From Pancytospora philotis (taxonomy: Eukaryota; Microsporidia): DNA of 41,598 nt. The translations under genes were made by a program, and so were the position numbers. Shown here piece by piece: positions 26,624 to 35,078 of this stretch. The stretch spans positions 1 to 41,598 of the forward strand of contig JALRLY010000241.1 of NCBI GenBank assembly GCA_023647555.1. Reading direction: 5' to 3'. The number at the start of each line of letters is the position of its first letter. Positions within the stretch are counted from its first letter, which is position 1. The notes beneath the pieces were generated by a model. It did no database searches. It saw only the letters and a list, made by a program, of their open reading frames with translations, and had not been told where the DNA came from.

Positions 26624-28441
26624 TCAAACGAAAAAGTAGTTGCCCGAGGCCTTCTGCTCGCGGTCCTTCGTGCTGTCGAGCTTATTTATGCGCGGCCTGA
26701 AGTTCTCGGGGTCCTTACGGAACGTGACGTTCAGATCGGCCAGGAACTTGTTCATCCCGACGGCGAGCGGCATGGGCGCCGATGCGGTGCTCTGTACGCC
26801 GGGCGTGCCCGTGAACACGATGACCTTGTCGGCGAGGTACGTGCCCACGACCAGATCGTGCTCCACAACGAACGCTGCCTTTTTCTTGTTGTAGATGAAC
26901 TTCTTGATCATCTTCGCGACCGCGATGCGCTGGTCGGAGTCGAGGAACGCCGACGGCTCGTCCAGCAGGTACAGATCCGCCTCCGTGCCCAGACACATCG
27001 CGATGGCCACGCGCTGCAGCTCACCGCCGCTGAGATTCGCGACCGGCTGGTCCAGCACGTAGTCGATCGAGAGCGGCGTGATCACCTCGGTGATGAAGGA
27101 CTGGTCGAAGAAGGAGCCGCGGATTTTGGCCATGAAGAGCTCGCGCACGCTGCCCTTGTACTTGGGGAGGATCTTCTGGGGCTTCAGACTCACGGACATG
27201 CCGATGAAGTCCTCGCTCGCGTCGCCCTTGAGGTGGCCCGCGATCAGGTTGACCAGTGTGCTCTTCCCCATGCCGTTCTCTCCGAGGAACACGACGATCT
27301 CCGAGTTGGAGAACGAGCCGGCGGAGACCGCAAGCTTGAAGCTCTCGTAGGACTTGGTGGTGGCCGGGTACGTGAACTGCATCACATCGCCCTTCTTGGA
27401 GCGATCGATATCCTGTATGGCGAACTTCAGCGCGGTGTCTCTAAAGCGCATGTTCTCGGTGGGAATGAAACCGTCCAGGAAAATGTTGATTGCGTTCTTG
27501 ATCGACTGCGGCGCAGTGATTACACCGTACGCACCGCTCTGCCCGTACATCACGCAGCCGTAGTCGCTCATAAGATCGAGGATGGCCAGATCGTGCTCTA
27601 CGACCAGCACGTAGTTGGTGCTCTTGACCTTGGCGCGGATCTCCTGCGCAGCCGTCAGCCGCTGCTTAACGTCCAGGTACGAGGACGGCTCGTCGAACAC
27701 GTACACATCGGCCTCCTGCATGCACGCAACGGCAATGCAGAAGCGCTGGAGCTCCCCGCCGGAAAGATCGGAGAGCCGTCTGTTGAGAATGTTCTCCAGA
27801 CACATCCGCTCTGTGTAGTACTCGCGCTGTCCGAGCGGATCCATCGCACTGAGCACAGTCGCAACCGTCACGTCCACATCCTTGAAGCGCTTCTGGAGCA
27901 TCTTGGGCACCTTGTCGATGTACTGGATCTTGTTGGATGTCACTATCTTGTTCTCCAGCAGCCGCGTGAAGTAGCCGTGCAGCTCCGAGCCGCGGTAGTT
28001 CTTCAGGATCTCAGTCCACTCGGGCTCCTTGTCGAACTGCCCGAGATTCGGCTTGATCTTCCCTGACAGGATCTTGAGCGCGGTGCTCTTGCCGATTCCG
28101 TTGGTGCCGACCAGTCCGAGCACGCTCCCGATCTTGGGGACCGGCAGGCGGTGCAGCTTGAACGAGTTCTCGCCGTAGCGGTGCGAAGTGTCCTTGGTGA
28201 GGCCGTTGGGCAGATTTATGATCGTAATCGCGTTGAAGGGGCACTTCTTCTGGCAGGCCGAGCAGCCGATGCACAGCGTCTCGGAGATGCGCGAGATCGT
28301 ATCGACGGTGATGCACTGCTTGCCGATCCGGTTCACGGGGCACGCGCGCTTGCACTCGAGCCCGCACTCCTTCGGGCGGCAGAGATCCTCGTTCACAACG
28401 GCCAGACGCCTCAGCAACAGCTTATCGTCGTTTTTAGCCAT
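26624..28441 (-). CDS. RLI1: ABCE1/RLI1 ribosome-recycling ATPase
   Basis: A 605-residue essential iron-sulfur ABC protein that splits 80S ribosomes after termination and acts in initiation and subunit export. Two 4Fe-4S clusters are visible (C21, C26, C30, C34-P and C57-IG-C60-SA-C63-QKK-C67-P). NBD1 has Walker A GTNGIGKST at 112-120, signature LSGGELQRF and Walker B VYVFDEPSSYLD. NBD2 has GENGMGKST, LSGGELQRVAIA and LYLLDEPSAFLD. The frame extends to 28576, but AAAAATTTGCCC directly precedes the ATG at 28441 and the family N-terminus starts there. Its Fe-S clusters depend on the mitosome-linked assembly pathway retained in microsporidia. Confidence 0.96.
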   Translation of the reverse strand: MAKNDDKLLLRRLAVVNEDLCRPKECGLECKRACPVNRIGKQCITVDTISRISETLCIGCSACQKKCPFNAITIINLPNGLTKDTSHRYGENSFKLHRLPVPKIGSVLGLVGTNGIGKSTALKILSGKIKPNLGQFDKEPEWTEILKNYRGSELHGYFTRLLENKIVTSNKIQYIDKVPKMLQKRFKDVDVTVATVLSAMDPLGQREYYTERMCLENILNRRLSDLSGGELQRFCIAVACMQEADVYVFDEPSSYLDVKQRLTAAQEIRAKVKSTNYVLVVEHDLAILDLMSDYGCVMYGQSGAYGVITAPQSIKNAINIFLDGFIPTENMRFRDTALKFAIQDIDRSKKGDVMQFTYPATTKSYESFKLAVSAGSFSNSEIVVFLGENGMGKSTLVNLIAGHLKGDASEDFIGMSVSLKPQKILPKYKGSVRELFMAKIRGSFFDQSFITEVITPLSIDYVLDQPVANLSGGELQRVAIAMCLGTEADLYLLDEPSAFLDSDQRIAVAKMIKKFIYNKKKAAFVVEHDLVVGTYLADKVIVFTGTPGVQSTASAPMPLAVGMNKFLADLNVTFRKDPENFRPRINKLDSTKDREQKASGNYFFV

Positions 28442-28455
28442 GGGCAAATTTTTGC
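28442..28455 (-). promoter_or_regulatory. AAAAATTTGCCC start motif of RLI1
   Basis: On the minus strand GCAAAAATTTGCCC abuts the ATG at 28441, identical to the motif before the gene at 21066. Confidence 0.6.
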
Positions 28456-28715
28456 ATGGCCTTTTGCTGCTGCCAGGCAGCGGGCAGTGGTGCGATGTGT
28501 TGTGGTGCGGGGAGGCAGGAGAATATTGGCTGCAGCGGGAATGGACAATTGTATTAGCAGATCCTATCGCTGGCATTGCCTTTAGAGAAAAAGGTTGATT
28601 AAAGGTGCAGCAATGCTTACACTAAAACCGTCGAAGCACTGCGCTTATAATTATACTACATCATTTACTCATAACTACCGGCGTTCTCCCGCCACAGCAG
28701 CGCTCCAAACACCTC

Positions 28716-28733
28716 AAATTTTGCACGGCCCAT
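28716..28733 (+). promoter_or_regulatory. AAATTTTGC-CCC motif of the SUN gene
   Basis: AAATTTTGCACGGCCCAT directly before the ATG. It closely matches the arrangement before eL43 (AAAATTTTGCCAGCCCAT). Confidence 0.6.
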
Positions 28734-29531
28734 ATGAACAGGCGCAACAAACTGCAAATCAACAATGCAGATGCGCAGCTCAACAGCCTGCACTCGGACT
28801 CGATCATTCTGAACCCGCGTCTGACCGAGGAGTTCCTGAAGACGCGGCCGGAGACCGTCTTCGGCGCCGCGGACGACACAGTGTTCGACGATGGCCCGGA
28901 CGACATACCCGATAGCCCTGTCAATACAAAGCTCACCATGCAGCTGCCTGGGCTGTTCAGACTCTGTGTCAAAGCTGCCTCAGTGGTAAAATCCTATCTG
29001 CTGTACTGCGCGCTCGTGGGCACCATAGTGTATCTGCTCCACCGCCCGTCCGAGTACGACTTCCTGCTCGATGAGATACACAGCCTCAAGGAGCAGAACC
29101 GGCGGCTGCAGAGCAGCCTGGAGCCGGTCAACATGGCATCGGTCTCTCAGGGCGCCACCGTGACGGTGCTCTCGCCGCTCTATACCTACGGCTTCGCAGG
29201 GAGCTCGCGGACCGATCCGAGCGCCATTCTGGACTCCACGAAGGAGTGCTTGGCGCTGCAGGGCACCGCCGGGAGCTTCCGCATCGGCCTCAAGCACACG
29301 GCGAGCATCAAGCGCGTGGGGATACATCACCCGCCGACCGCGAACCAGAGCGCCGCCGTCAGATCCTTCCGGATCACTCTCGGCGATGCGGTCCATTCTT
29401 TCACATTCAGAGGGAGCGGCTACCAGGAGTTCGTTGCGCCAGGGACGGCCGATTCTGTAAAATTTGACGTGCTGGACAACCACGGCGAGCCCAAGTACAC
29501 GAGCGTTTACCAGGTTTATGTGCTGGTATAA
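28734..29531 (+). CDS. SUN-domain inner nuclear membrane protein
   Basis: A 265-residue homologue of SAD1/UNC84 proteins, which span the inner nuclear membrane and join KASH partners to link the nucleus or spindle pole to the cytoskeleton. The nucleoplasmic N-terminus contains an acidic stretch (DDGPDDIPD). A membrane span lies near residues 84-103, followed by a short coiled coil (about 108-130). The SUN domain runs from about 132 to the end: NMASVSQGATVTVL, a Cys-containing ..TKECLALQG, SIKRVGIHH, and the terminal DNHGEP..TSVYQVYVL. The lumenal spacer is very short. AAATTTTGCACGGCCCAT leads to the ATG. Confidence 0.85.
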   Translation: MNRRNKLQINNADAQLNSLHSDSIILNPRLTEEFLKTRPETVFGAADDTVFDDGPDDIPDSPVNTKLTMQLPGLFRLCVKAASVVKSYLLYCALVGTIVYLLHRPSEYDFLLDEIHSLKEQNRRLQSSLEPVNMASVSQGATVTVLSPLYTYGFAGSSRTDPSAILDSTKECLALQGTAGSFRIGLKHTASIKRVGIHHPPTANQSAAVRSFRITLGDAVHSFTFRGSGYQEFVAPGTADSVKFDVLDNHGEPKYTSVYQVYVLV

Positions 29532-29703
29532 CCATAAAAGCTGATATTAAATGCTGTTTTACATGAGCTGCTCCAAACTAATCGTTGATTGTTTTAAGAT
29601 GGGCCTAGGCGAGGTTTATTCTTGGCCTTTAAACGGATTGAACATCTGCTAGATTATAGAAGCTGCGCTGCAGCGCTGAAAACACCAAAATTTGCACAGT
29701 GCC

Positions 29704-31275
29704 ATGTGCGGGATTTTTTGGTCCGCGGGCGGCAGCTGCAGCCCGGCGCTGGCGGAGATGCTCAGACGCAGGGGCCCCGACTGCTACAAGGAGACACATT
29801 TCGAGGGCGTGTTCGCAGCCTCCAGCGTGCTGTGCATAAGGGGGTCCGTCCCGCAGCCGGTGGTGGGAGACGGCTACCTCCTCCAGTACAACGGCGAGGT
29901 ATACAACGGGAGCAGCAGCGATACCGAGTACATCAGAGGCATTATTGATGGCATTATCAGCGCAGAAACTAGCTGCTTGTCTAGCGGCGCGCTGCTCAGC
30001 ACGTACGATTCTGGGGAAACATCGAAATCACGAACAGATGAGCAGAATCTCCCCAGCGAAGGCGACTTCAGCTTTGCTGTCCGCCTGTACACCGAAATCA
30101 ACAAGTCGGAGAACGAGCTGGCGCTATCGGTCATTCGTGGAGGCAAGGCCTACTTCTTCAAGGACGATGTGGGCCGGAGGAGCCTTGGCATCACACGCGC
30201 CCCGTTTGGGCTCTCGTCGGTGTGCTACGAGGAGGAGCTCGATCCGATGAAGCTGTACGTGTACGACTTTGCGAGTGGCCAGCTCGCCTCAGCTTTCAAG
30301 CCGCGGTTCGGCGTTGTCGGCGCGTATCTGCAGCGCTTCGGTTCGATCGGCCCGTTCCTCTTCTCCGACAGGCACAGAGATGCGTACCGGTACATGACCG
30401 GGTACGGGGAGCTGTGCTGCGGTATTGGTAGCAGCGGGGCTGGCATGCAGAATCAGCAGAGTTGCAGCAGCACCATCGCGGCCTTTGATGCCGAGATAGG
30501 CAGGGCGGTGAGGACGCGGCTCCCCGAGGGCGATGTGGTTGTATTCTTCAGCGGCGGGATCGACTCGGTGCTGGTCGCGCTGCAGGCCCACCTAAATGCG
30601 CCTCCGCACTCCGTCATACACCTGGTGAACACGTGCTTCGCCGATTCCTTCGACCGGGCGGCGGGGGTAACTGCTCATCGAGAGCTCCAGAGCAAGTTTC
30701 CGGCGCGCAGATTCAACTTCATCGAGAACGACCTGAGCGTGGCGCGGATCAGGGAGCACAGGGCCGCTATCGCAGCGCTCGTGGCACCTAAAGTCAGCAC
30801 CATGGACCTCAACATCGGCATTATTCTGTACTTCAGTGCGATGGAGGCCAGCAGGTACGGCAAAGTCGCGCTGCTCGGGTCGGGCGCAGACGAAGTCTTC
30901 GGCGGATACAGCAAATACAGCAGAGAGTGCGCAGAGGCGAGCAGCACTAAAAATGGCGCGGAGTTCCGCCGCCACATGCTCTTCGATCTCTTCACCGTCT
31001 CCATGCACAACATATGCAGGGACGATCGCGTGATTGCGCACTGGGGCGTGGAGGCGCGCTTTGCCTTCCTGGACACCGATGTCATACAGAAGAGCCTCCT
31101 GCTCGCCGATGACGCCTTTATCAGCGGCGGCGAGAACAAGCACCTGCTGCGCGCGATCCTGCGGAGCCACGGCTTGGTGGAGACCGCGGGCTGCCTGAAG
31201 AAGGCCATGCAGTACGGCTCGGCGCTGCACAGGCACGAAAAGCTGATCTTTGGAGATGCTGAGCAGGCCGTATAA
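29704..31275 (+). CDS. ASNSD1-type glutamine amidotransferase/asparagine synthetase-like protein
   Basis: A 523-residue protein with an N-terminal class II glutamine amidotransferase domain whose nucleophile is Cys2 (MCGIFWSAGG), followed by RRRGPD and YNGEVYNG. The C-terminal synthetase-like domain has the PP-loop SGGIDS at 283-288. A GSGADEVFGGYSKYSR motif, RDDRVIAHWGVEARFAFLD and KKAMQYGSAL follow and match ASNSD1 (yeast YML096W group) better than true asparagine synthetase. The start must be 29704 because processing exposes Cys2; the ATG at 29692 would mask it. AAAATTTGC lies upstream. The exact reaction of this subfamily is not settled; amide transfer is inferred from intact catalytic motifs. 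Confidence 0.85.
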   Translation: MCGIFWSAGGSCSPALAEMLRRRGPDCYKETHFEGVFAASSVLCIRGSVPQPVVGDGYLLQYNGEVYNGSSSDTEYIRGIIDGIISAETSCLSSGALLSTYDSGETSKSRTDEQNLPSEGDFSFAVRLYTEINKSENELALSVIRGGKAYFFKDDVGRRSLGITRAPFGLSSVCYEEELDPMKLYVYDFASGQLASAFKPRFGVVGAYLQRFGSIGPFLFSDRHRDAYRYMTGYGELCCGIGSSGAGMQNQQSCSSTIAAFDAEIGRAVRTRLPEGDVVVFFSGGIDSVLVALQAHLNAPPHSVIHLVNTCFADSFDRAAGVTAHRELQSKFPARRFNFIENDLSVARIREHRAAIAALVAPKVSTMDLNIGIILYFSAMEASRYGKVALLGSGADEVFGGYSKYSRECAEASSTKNGAEFRRHMLFDLFTVSMHNICRDDRVIAHWGVEARFAFLDTDVIQKSLLLADDAFISGGENKHLLRAILRSHGLVETAGCLKKAMQYGSALHRHEKLIFGDAEQAV

Positions 31276-31383
31276 AATGCTCCCACCAGCAGGGGCAAGT
31301 GCACCCAGCTATATAAGTCAAATAAATAGAACCCTACGAGTATTTATTCTATGGTTCGTGTCCAAGCTCTTCGATAAAAGCGC

Positions 31384-32679
31384 TCACATCAGTTTGCTGT
31401 TCAGCTCATCCAGGGCGTCTGAGATTTTGCTGTTGTAAGCTTTGGCCGCATCGGGCTGCACAATCTTGACGTAGATGAACCCGCGGATGGCCGATGTAAT
31501 CGTCGAGACCATGGCGTGGAATAACGAAACGGAGGATACAGTGCAGAGCATGACTAAAACGGTCTCGCAGGAGTCCTCGTGTCCTATAACAGCAGAACTC
31601 ATTAAAAACGACAAAACTGCAAACACTATCTCCAGGGGGTACAGGGCGTAGTCAAAGGCATCGAATGCGACGAGGCTTTTGTAGTTTGAAGCGTTAACGA
31701 GAGCGGCAGACTCGCTGAGTGCTTTGGTGTAGCAGATGTTGTGCGTAGCAAAGTATGGCAGGAGCATGTTATTCAAGGGCTCGACAACTGATATGCAGAG
31801 CCAGCGGAGAGGCGCAGTAAGTGCCCGAAGAGCGCGTAGTAGGTACCCCTCGCTGCGCCCACCACTAATATCCGGATTTGACTCGACCATCTTAACGTCC
31901 AGGAGCTTGAGGGGCCACGCAATGCCGCGCAGAAGGGCCGCGAAGCAGATGGCCCCCTGACTTGCAGGGAGACTCTTAAGACTCTTCCAGAATATCAAAT
32001 AGCCGGCACTTTGCTGTTGGCTGATGCAGTTGATGGCAGTATAGATACACGAGGCCTGGTGAATGTAGCCCATAGTACCGCACAGATGATAGATAATGAA
32101 AAGCATCGACACGCAAGCTAAGCGGCCACAGCCTAAGTAGTGGAAGCAAATACAAAACAGCATAGCATGCGCCATAGCTACAAAAATGTAAAGGAGACAA
32201 ATGCCGAAGAACCGCAGTACAAAACCTGCGACAGCGGAAGCAGCAGCATTTAGAATTAGCGCGACGCAATCTAAGTGGGGCTTAATGGCGAAGTAGTACA
32301 GAGTGCCCGTTACCACGGTTGACGCAAACCAGATCGCGGATCCGATGGCAAGGTCGTGATAGCACAGCAGCAGCGGAGCAATACAGGAGCCCACCAGACC
32401 AACGCGGATGCAAGCACGCGGGCAGTGCATGAGAGTCACGAAAAGGAGCAGCGATGCACCGGTGTACAGCAAATAATAGCATATCAGATGGGAAGGAAAG
32501 CTCCTATATATGGATAAACTTGAATATAGTACCTTAGACCATATAGAGTAGTTTTTATGAGTAATCCATAGAGCATATAAATAAAAGCCAAATATACTAC
32601 CGAGCAACAGCGATGTCGCCCAGACATCGTATCTTTTTTTATGATCTTTGGTCTCCGAGCGCTCAGCAGGCTGCTCCAT
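31384..32679 (-). CDS. Polytopic membrane protein, SLC44/CTL-like, copy 1
   Basis: A 431-residue protein with roughly nine to eleven hydrophobic helices. The pattern in the C-terminal half (ICFAALLRGIAWPLKLL, then VVEPLNNMLLPYFATHNICYTKALSESAALV, then a final helix) resembles the conserved SLC44/Pns1 choline-transporter-like region, but identity is low and I call it tentatively. Start at 32679, where AAAAATTCGCACCC precedes the ATG; the frame extends to 32742. The cytosolic N-terminus (MEQPAERSETKDHKKRYDVW) is shared with the tandem copy at 33158. A host-derived small-molecule transporter would fit a parasite, but no substrate can be read. Confidence 0.6.
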   Translation of the reverse strand: MEQPAERSETKDHKKRYDVWATSLLLGSIFGFYLYALWITHKNYSIWSKVLYSSLSIYRSFPSHLICYYLLYTGASLLLFVTLMHCPRACIRVGLVGSCIAPLLLCYHDLAIGSAIWFASTVVTGTLYYFAIKPHLDCVALILNAAASAVAGFVLRFFGICLLYIFVAMAHAMLFCICFHYLGCGRLACVSMLFIIYHLCGTMGYIHQASCIYTAINCISQQQSAGYLIFWKSLKSLPASQGAICFAALLRGIAWPLKLLDVKMVESNPDISGGRSEGYLLRALRALTAPLRWLCISVVEPLNNMLLPYFATHNICYTKALSESAALVNASNYKSLVAFDAFDYALYPLEIVFAVLSFLMSSAVIGHEDSCETVLVMLCTVSSVSLFHAMVSTITSAIRGFIYVKIVQPDAAKAYNSKISDALDELNSKLM

Positions 32680-33157
32680 GGGTGCGAATTTTTGGAATTT
32701 TAAAAATCGTAAAGGGGAAGGGGGCGTCTTTGCGCGCAGCATTCGGGGTCATTTGCAGGATAGAGAATGGCCCCAAGAGGAGTATCATAGAATTACTATT
32801 GCAATAGCAAAATTGGATAGAAGCTGAACGCTTGACAGACTCATGGTAAGAAATGGCTTGTGATTGATCTGGCTATGCCATTTTTGGTCAGACTAGTTTG
32901 CGCCAAGTTAGTTCTGAAATGACCAATGAAAGCTTATTCTTAATTGAATGTATCTCCTTTATCCGTCGGGCACCACTTTGCAATCTGAATCGCAGATGAT
33001 ACTGTCTATAGCCATACAGATCTGCTGCTGTCCCTCGAGTAACAATCGGTGGGAGCTAGCTGGGCATTTCTGTTAAGAATGCTACAAAGTATTGAACACT
33101 ATGTTTGGGCACAGGTATGATTTATTGAGCTGACAAGTTATAAGGTCTTTCAAATAT
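32680..33157. other. 478-bp spacer
   Basis: A/T-rich spacer between the two tandem membrane-protein genes. It contains the start motif of the downstream copy at its edge (32686-32702). Nothing else recognised. Confidence 0.5.
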
Positions 33158-34456
33158 TTACATGCGTTTGTTGATCTGCGCCTCTAGAGCGTCTGAGATT
33201 TTGCTGTTGTAAAGCCCGAGCGCATCGGGATACTCAAGCTTGGCGTAGATGAGCCCGCGCGCAGTCGCAGTGATCGCAGAAGCCATGCCGTGGAATATGG
33301 CGGTGGAGAATATGGTGGAAAGCGCGACCCAAAGAGCTTTGTAGGAGTTATCATGCCCTATCGTTGTGGAATTCACGTAGAATGACACAACCGCAAATGC
33401 ATACTCCAGGGGGTACAGGGCGTAGTCGAAGGCAGTAAGTGCGGCGAAGCTTTTGTACTTCGAAGCGGCCACAAGAGCGGCAGACTCGCTGAGCGCCCTG
33501 GTGTAGCAGACGTGGTGTGTAGCAACGTAGGGAAGGAGCATGTTGTTCGTGGGCTCGACAACTGAAACGCACAGCCAATGCAGAGGCGCGGCAACCGCCC
33601 GAAATGCGCGTAATAGATATTCTATGCTGCGCCCATTGCTGATATGAGAACTTGGCTCGGGCATCTTAAAGCTCAAGAGCTTGAGGGGCCACACAACGCC
33701 GCGCAGAAGCGCCGCGAGGCATACAGTCCCCAAAGATGCACGAACAGCGCTAAGACTTTTCCAGATCGTAGCAAAGCTAATTTTGTGCTGCTGGCTGATG
33801 ATGCAGTCGACGACAGTGCGGACGGACAGTACCTGGAGAAAGTAGTTCATAGCGCCGCACAGATGATAGACAGTAAAAAGCATCGATACATGGGCCAGCC
33901 AGCCACCGCCCAGGTAGTGTACACAAAGACAAGCCATCCTGGTATATGCAAGGGCGCCAAGAACAAGGAAAAGGAAAATGCCGATGAGGCGCAGTACAAA
34001 GCCAGCGGCGGCAGATGCGGCGGTGCTCAAAATCAGCTCGATGAGATCTAGGTGAGGCCTGATAGCGTAGAAGTAGGCAGCGCTCGTTACCACGATTGAT
34101 GCAAACCAGATCGCGGCCCCAGTGGCAACGTCGAAATAGCACAGCAGCAGCGGCGCAATGCAGGAGCCCAGTAGGCCGACGCGAATGCACGCGCGCGGAC
34201 AGAATATAAGGGCCACAAAGAGGAACAGTGACGCACCAGAGCACAGCAAATAATAGCGGACCAGGTGGGGGACGAAGCTCTTAGTCGCGGTTCTCTCTAA
34301 ATTAGATACTTTGGACCATATGGAGTGGTGGTTATAGGCAATCAACAGAGCGCACAAATGGAAACCGATTATACTGCTATACAGCAACACCAACGCCCAA
34401 ATATCGAATTCTTTCCCGCAACCCTCGGTCTCCGAGCGCTCGCCAGGCTGCCCCAT
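33158..34456 (-). CDS. Polytopic membrane protein, SLC44/CTL-like, copy 2
   Basis: A 432-residue tandem paralogue of the gene at 31384, colinear over its whole length. Closest segments are the N-terminus (GQPGERSETEG), SGASLFLFVALIFCPRACIRVGLLGSCIAPLLLC (within the membrane region) and LLPYVATHHVCYTRALSESAALV. Codons are somewhat richer in G/C than in copy 1. AAAAATTACCGCCC precedes the ATG at 34456; the frame extends to 34477. Assignment to the SLC44 group is tentative, as for copy 1. Two copies in tandem suggest selection for dosage or diverged substrate use. Confidence 0.6.
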   Translation of the reverse strand: MGQPGERSETEGCGKEFDIWALVLLYSSIIGFHLCALLIAYNHHSIWSKVSNLERTATKSFVPHLVRYYLLCSGASLFLFVALIFCPRACIRVGLLGSCIAPLLLCYFDVATGAAIWFASIVVTSAAYFYAIRPHLDLIELILSTAASAAAGFVLRLIGIFLFLVLGALAYTRMACLCVHYLGGGWLAHVSMLFTVYHLCGAMNYFLQVLSVRTVVDCIISQQHKISFATIWKSLSAVRASLGTVCLAALLRGVVWPLKLLSFKMPEPSSHISNGRSIEYLLRAFRAVAAPLHWLCVSVVEPTNNMLLPYVATHHVCYTRALSESAALVAASKYKSFAALTAFDYALYPLEYAFAVVSFYVNSTTIGHDNSYKALWVALSTIFSTAIFHGMASAITATARGLIYAKLEYPDALGLYNSKISDALEAQINKRM

Positions 34457-34746
34457 GGGCGGTAATTTTTCAGACACCTAAGAATCGCAAAGGAGAGGGC
34501 GTTTTACGGCGCAGCGCTAGAGAGCAACATCAAACGTATGTGATAGCAATAGCATGGTAGTAACTAATTATATAAAACATAAACTGGAATATTTACAATA
34601 TCAACAAATTTTATCGGCAAGTTTGAAGCGATGTTAACTGCGCAGCAAGTTAATATTAGATAGATATTGATGCAGATCTAATTATGCTAGTTTTAGCTGT
34701 ATCAGTTTGCAGCAATACATTTTTGCTTTGAGCAGCCATTGACGGT

Positions 34747-35040
34747 TTAATTCGTTCGACCGTTTCCTCCTTTATTTTCACGCAGCTCAAGCCGCAGATG
34801 ATACAAAGCATGGACGTGCAACTCAGTTACTGCTCCACAAGCATTATTGTATGAGTGATGGCGGCTGCTCCCAACAAGCACGCCAAAAGAATATTCTCTT
34901 CTTTGCACCGATGGCTCTGTAGTTTGCTCTACTACGTGGAATATGCTAGGTGGTAGTTGATAAACAAATTGCTGACACGATTCCGGTATCAGCGGGGCTG
35001 CGAAAGCCGGCTGTGCTGCGCCCGCGTAACTAAATCTCAT
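34747..35040 (-). CDS. Small 97-residue protein, weakly MPN-like
   Basis: The ATG at 35040 directly abuts CAAAATTTTC, the local start motif, and is divergent from the Gag-like gene with 38 bp between start codons. The segment VYQLPPSIFHVVE...EYSFGVLVGSSRHH faintly resembles the first strand-helix-strand of MPN (Mov34) domains such as eIF3f/h (V.HP.V...I / GVLLG), but the chain stops before the rest of that domain. It may be a fragment, a small novel protein, or a chance frame. Confidence 0.35.
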   Translation of the reverse strand: MRFSYAGAAQPAFAAPLIPESCQQFVYQLPPSIFHVVEQTTEPSVQRREYSFGVLVGSSRHHSYNNACGAVTELHVHALYHLRLELRENKGGNGRTN

Positions 35041-35078
35041 CAAAATTTTCAATAAAATCGTTGCGCGGTCTTACCCCT
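35041..35078. promoter_or_regulatory. 38-bp divergent promoter centred on AAAATTTT
   Basis: The palindrome AAAATTTT (35042-35049) lies between the start codons at 35040 (minus) and 35079 (plus). A C-run (ACCCCT) precedes the plus-strand ATG. Confidence 0.45.

Noticed and set aside
26512..26700. Small plus-strand frame with hydrophobic start (MAIAVFFLLLIE)
   Set aside because: It runs into the antisense of the RLI1 C-terminus and has no start motif.
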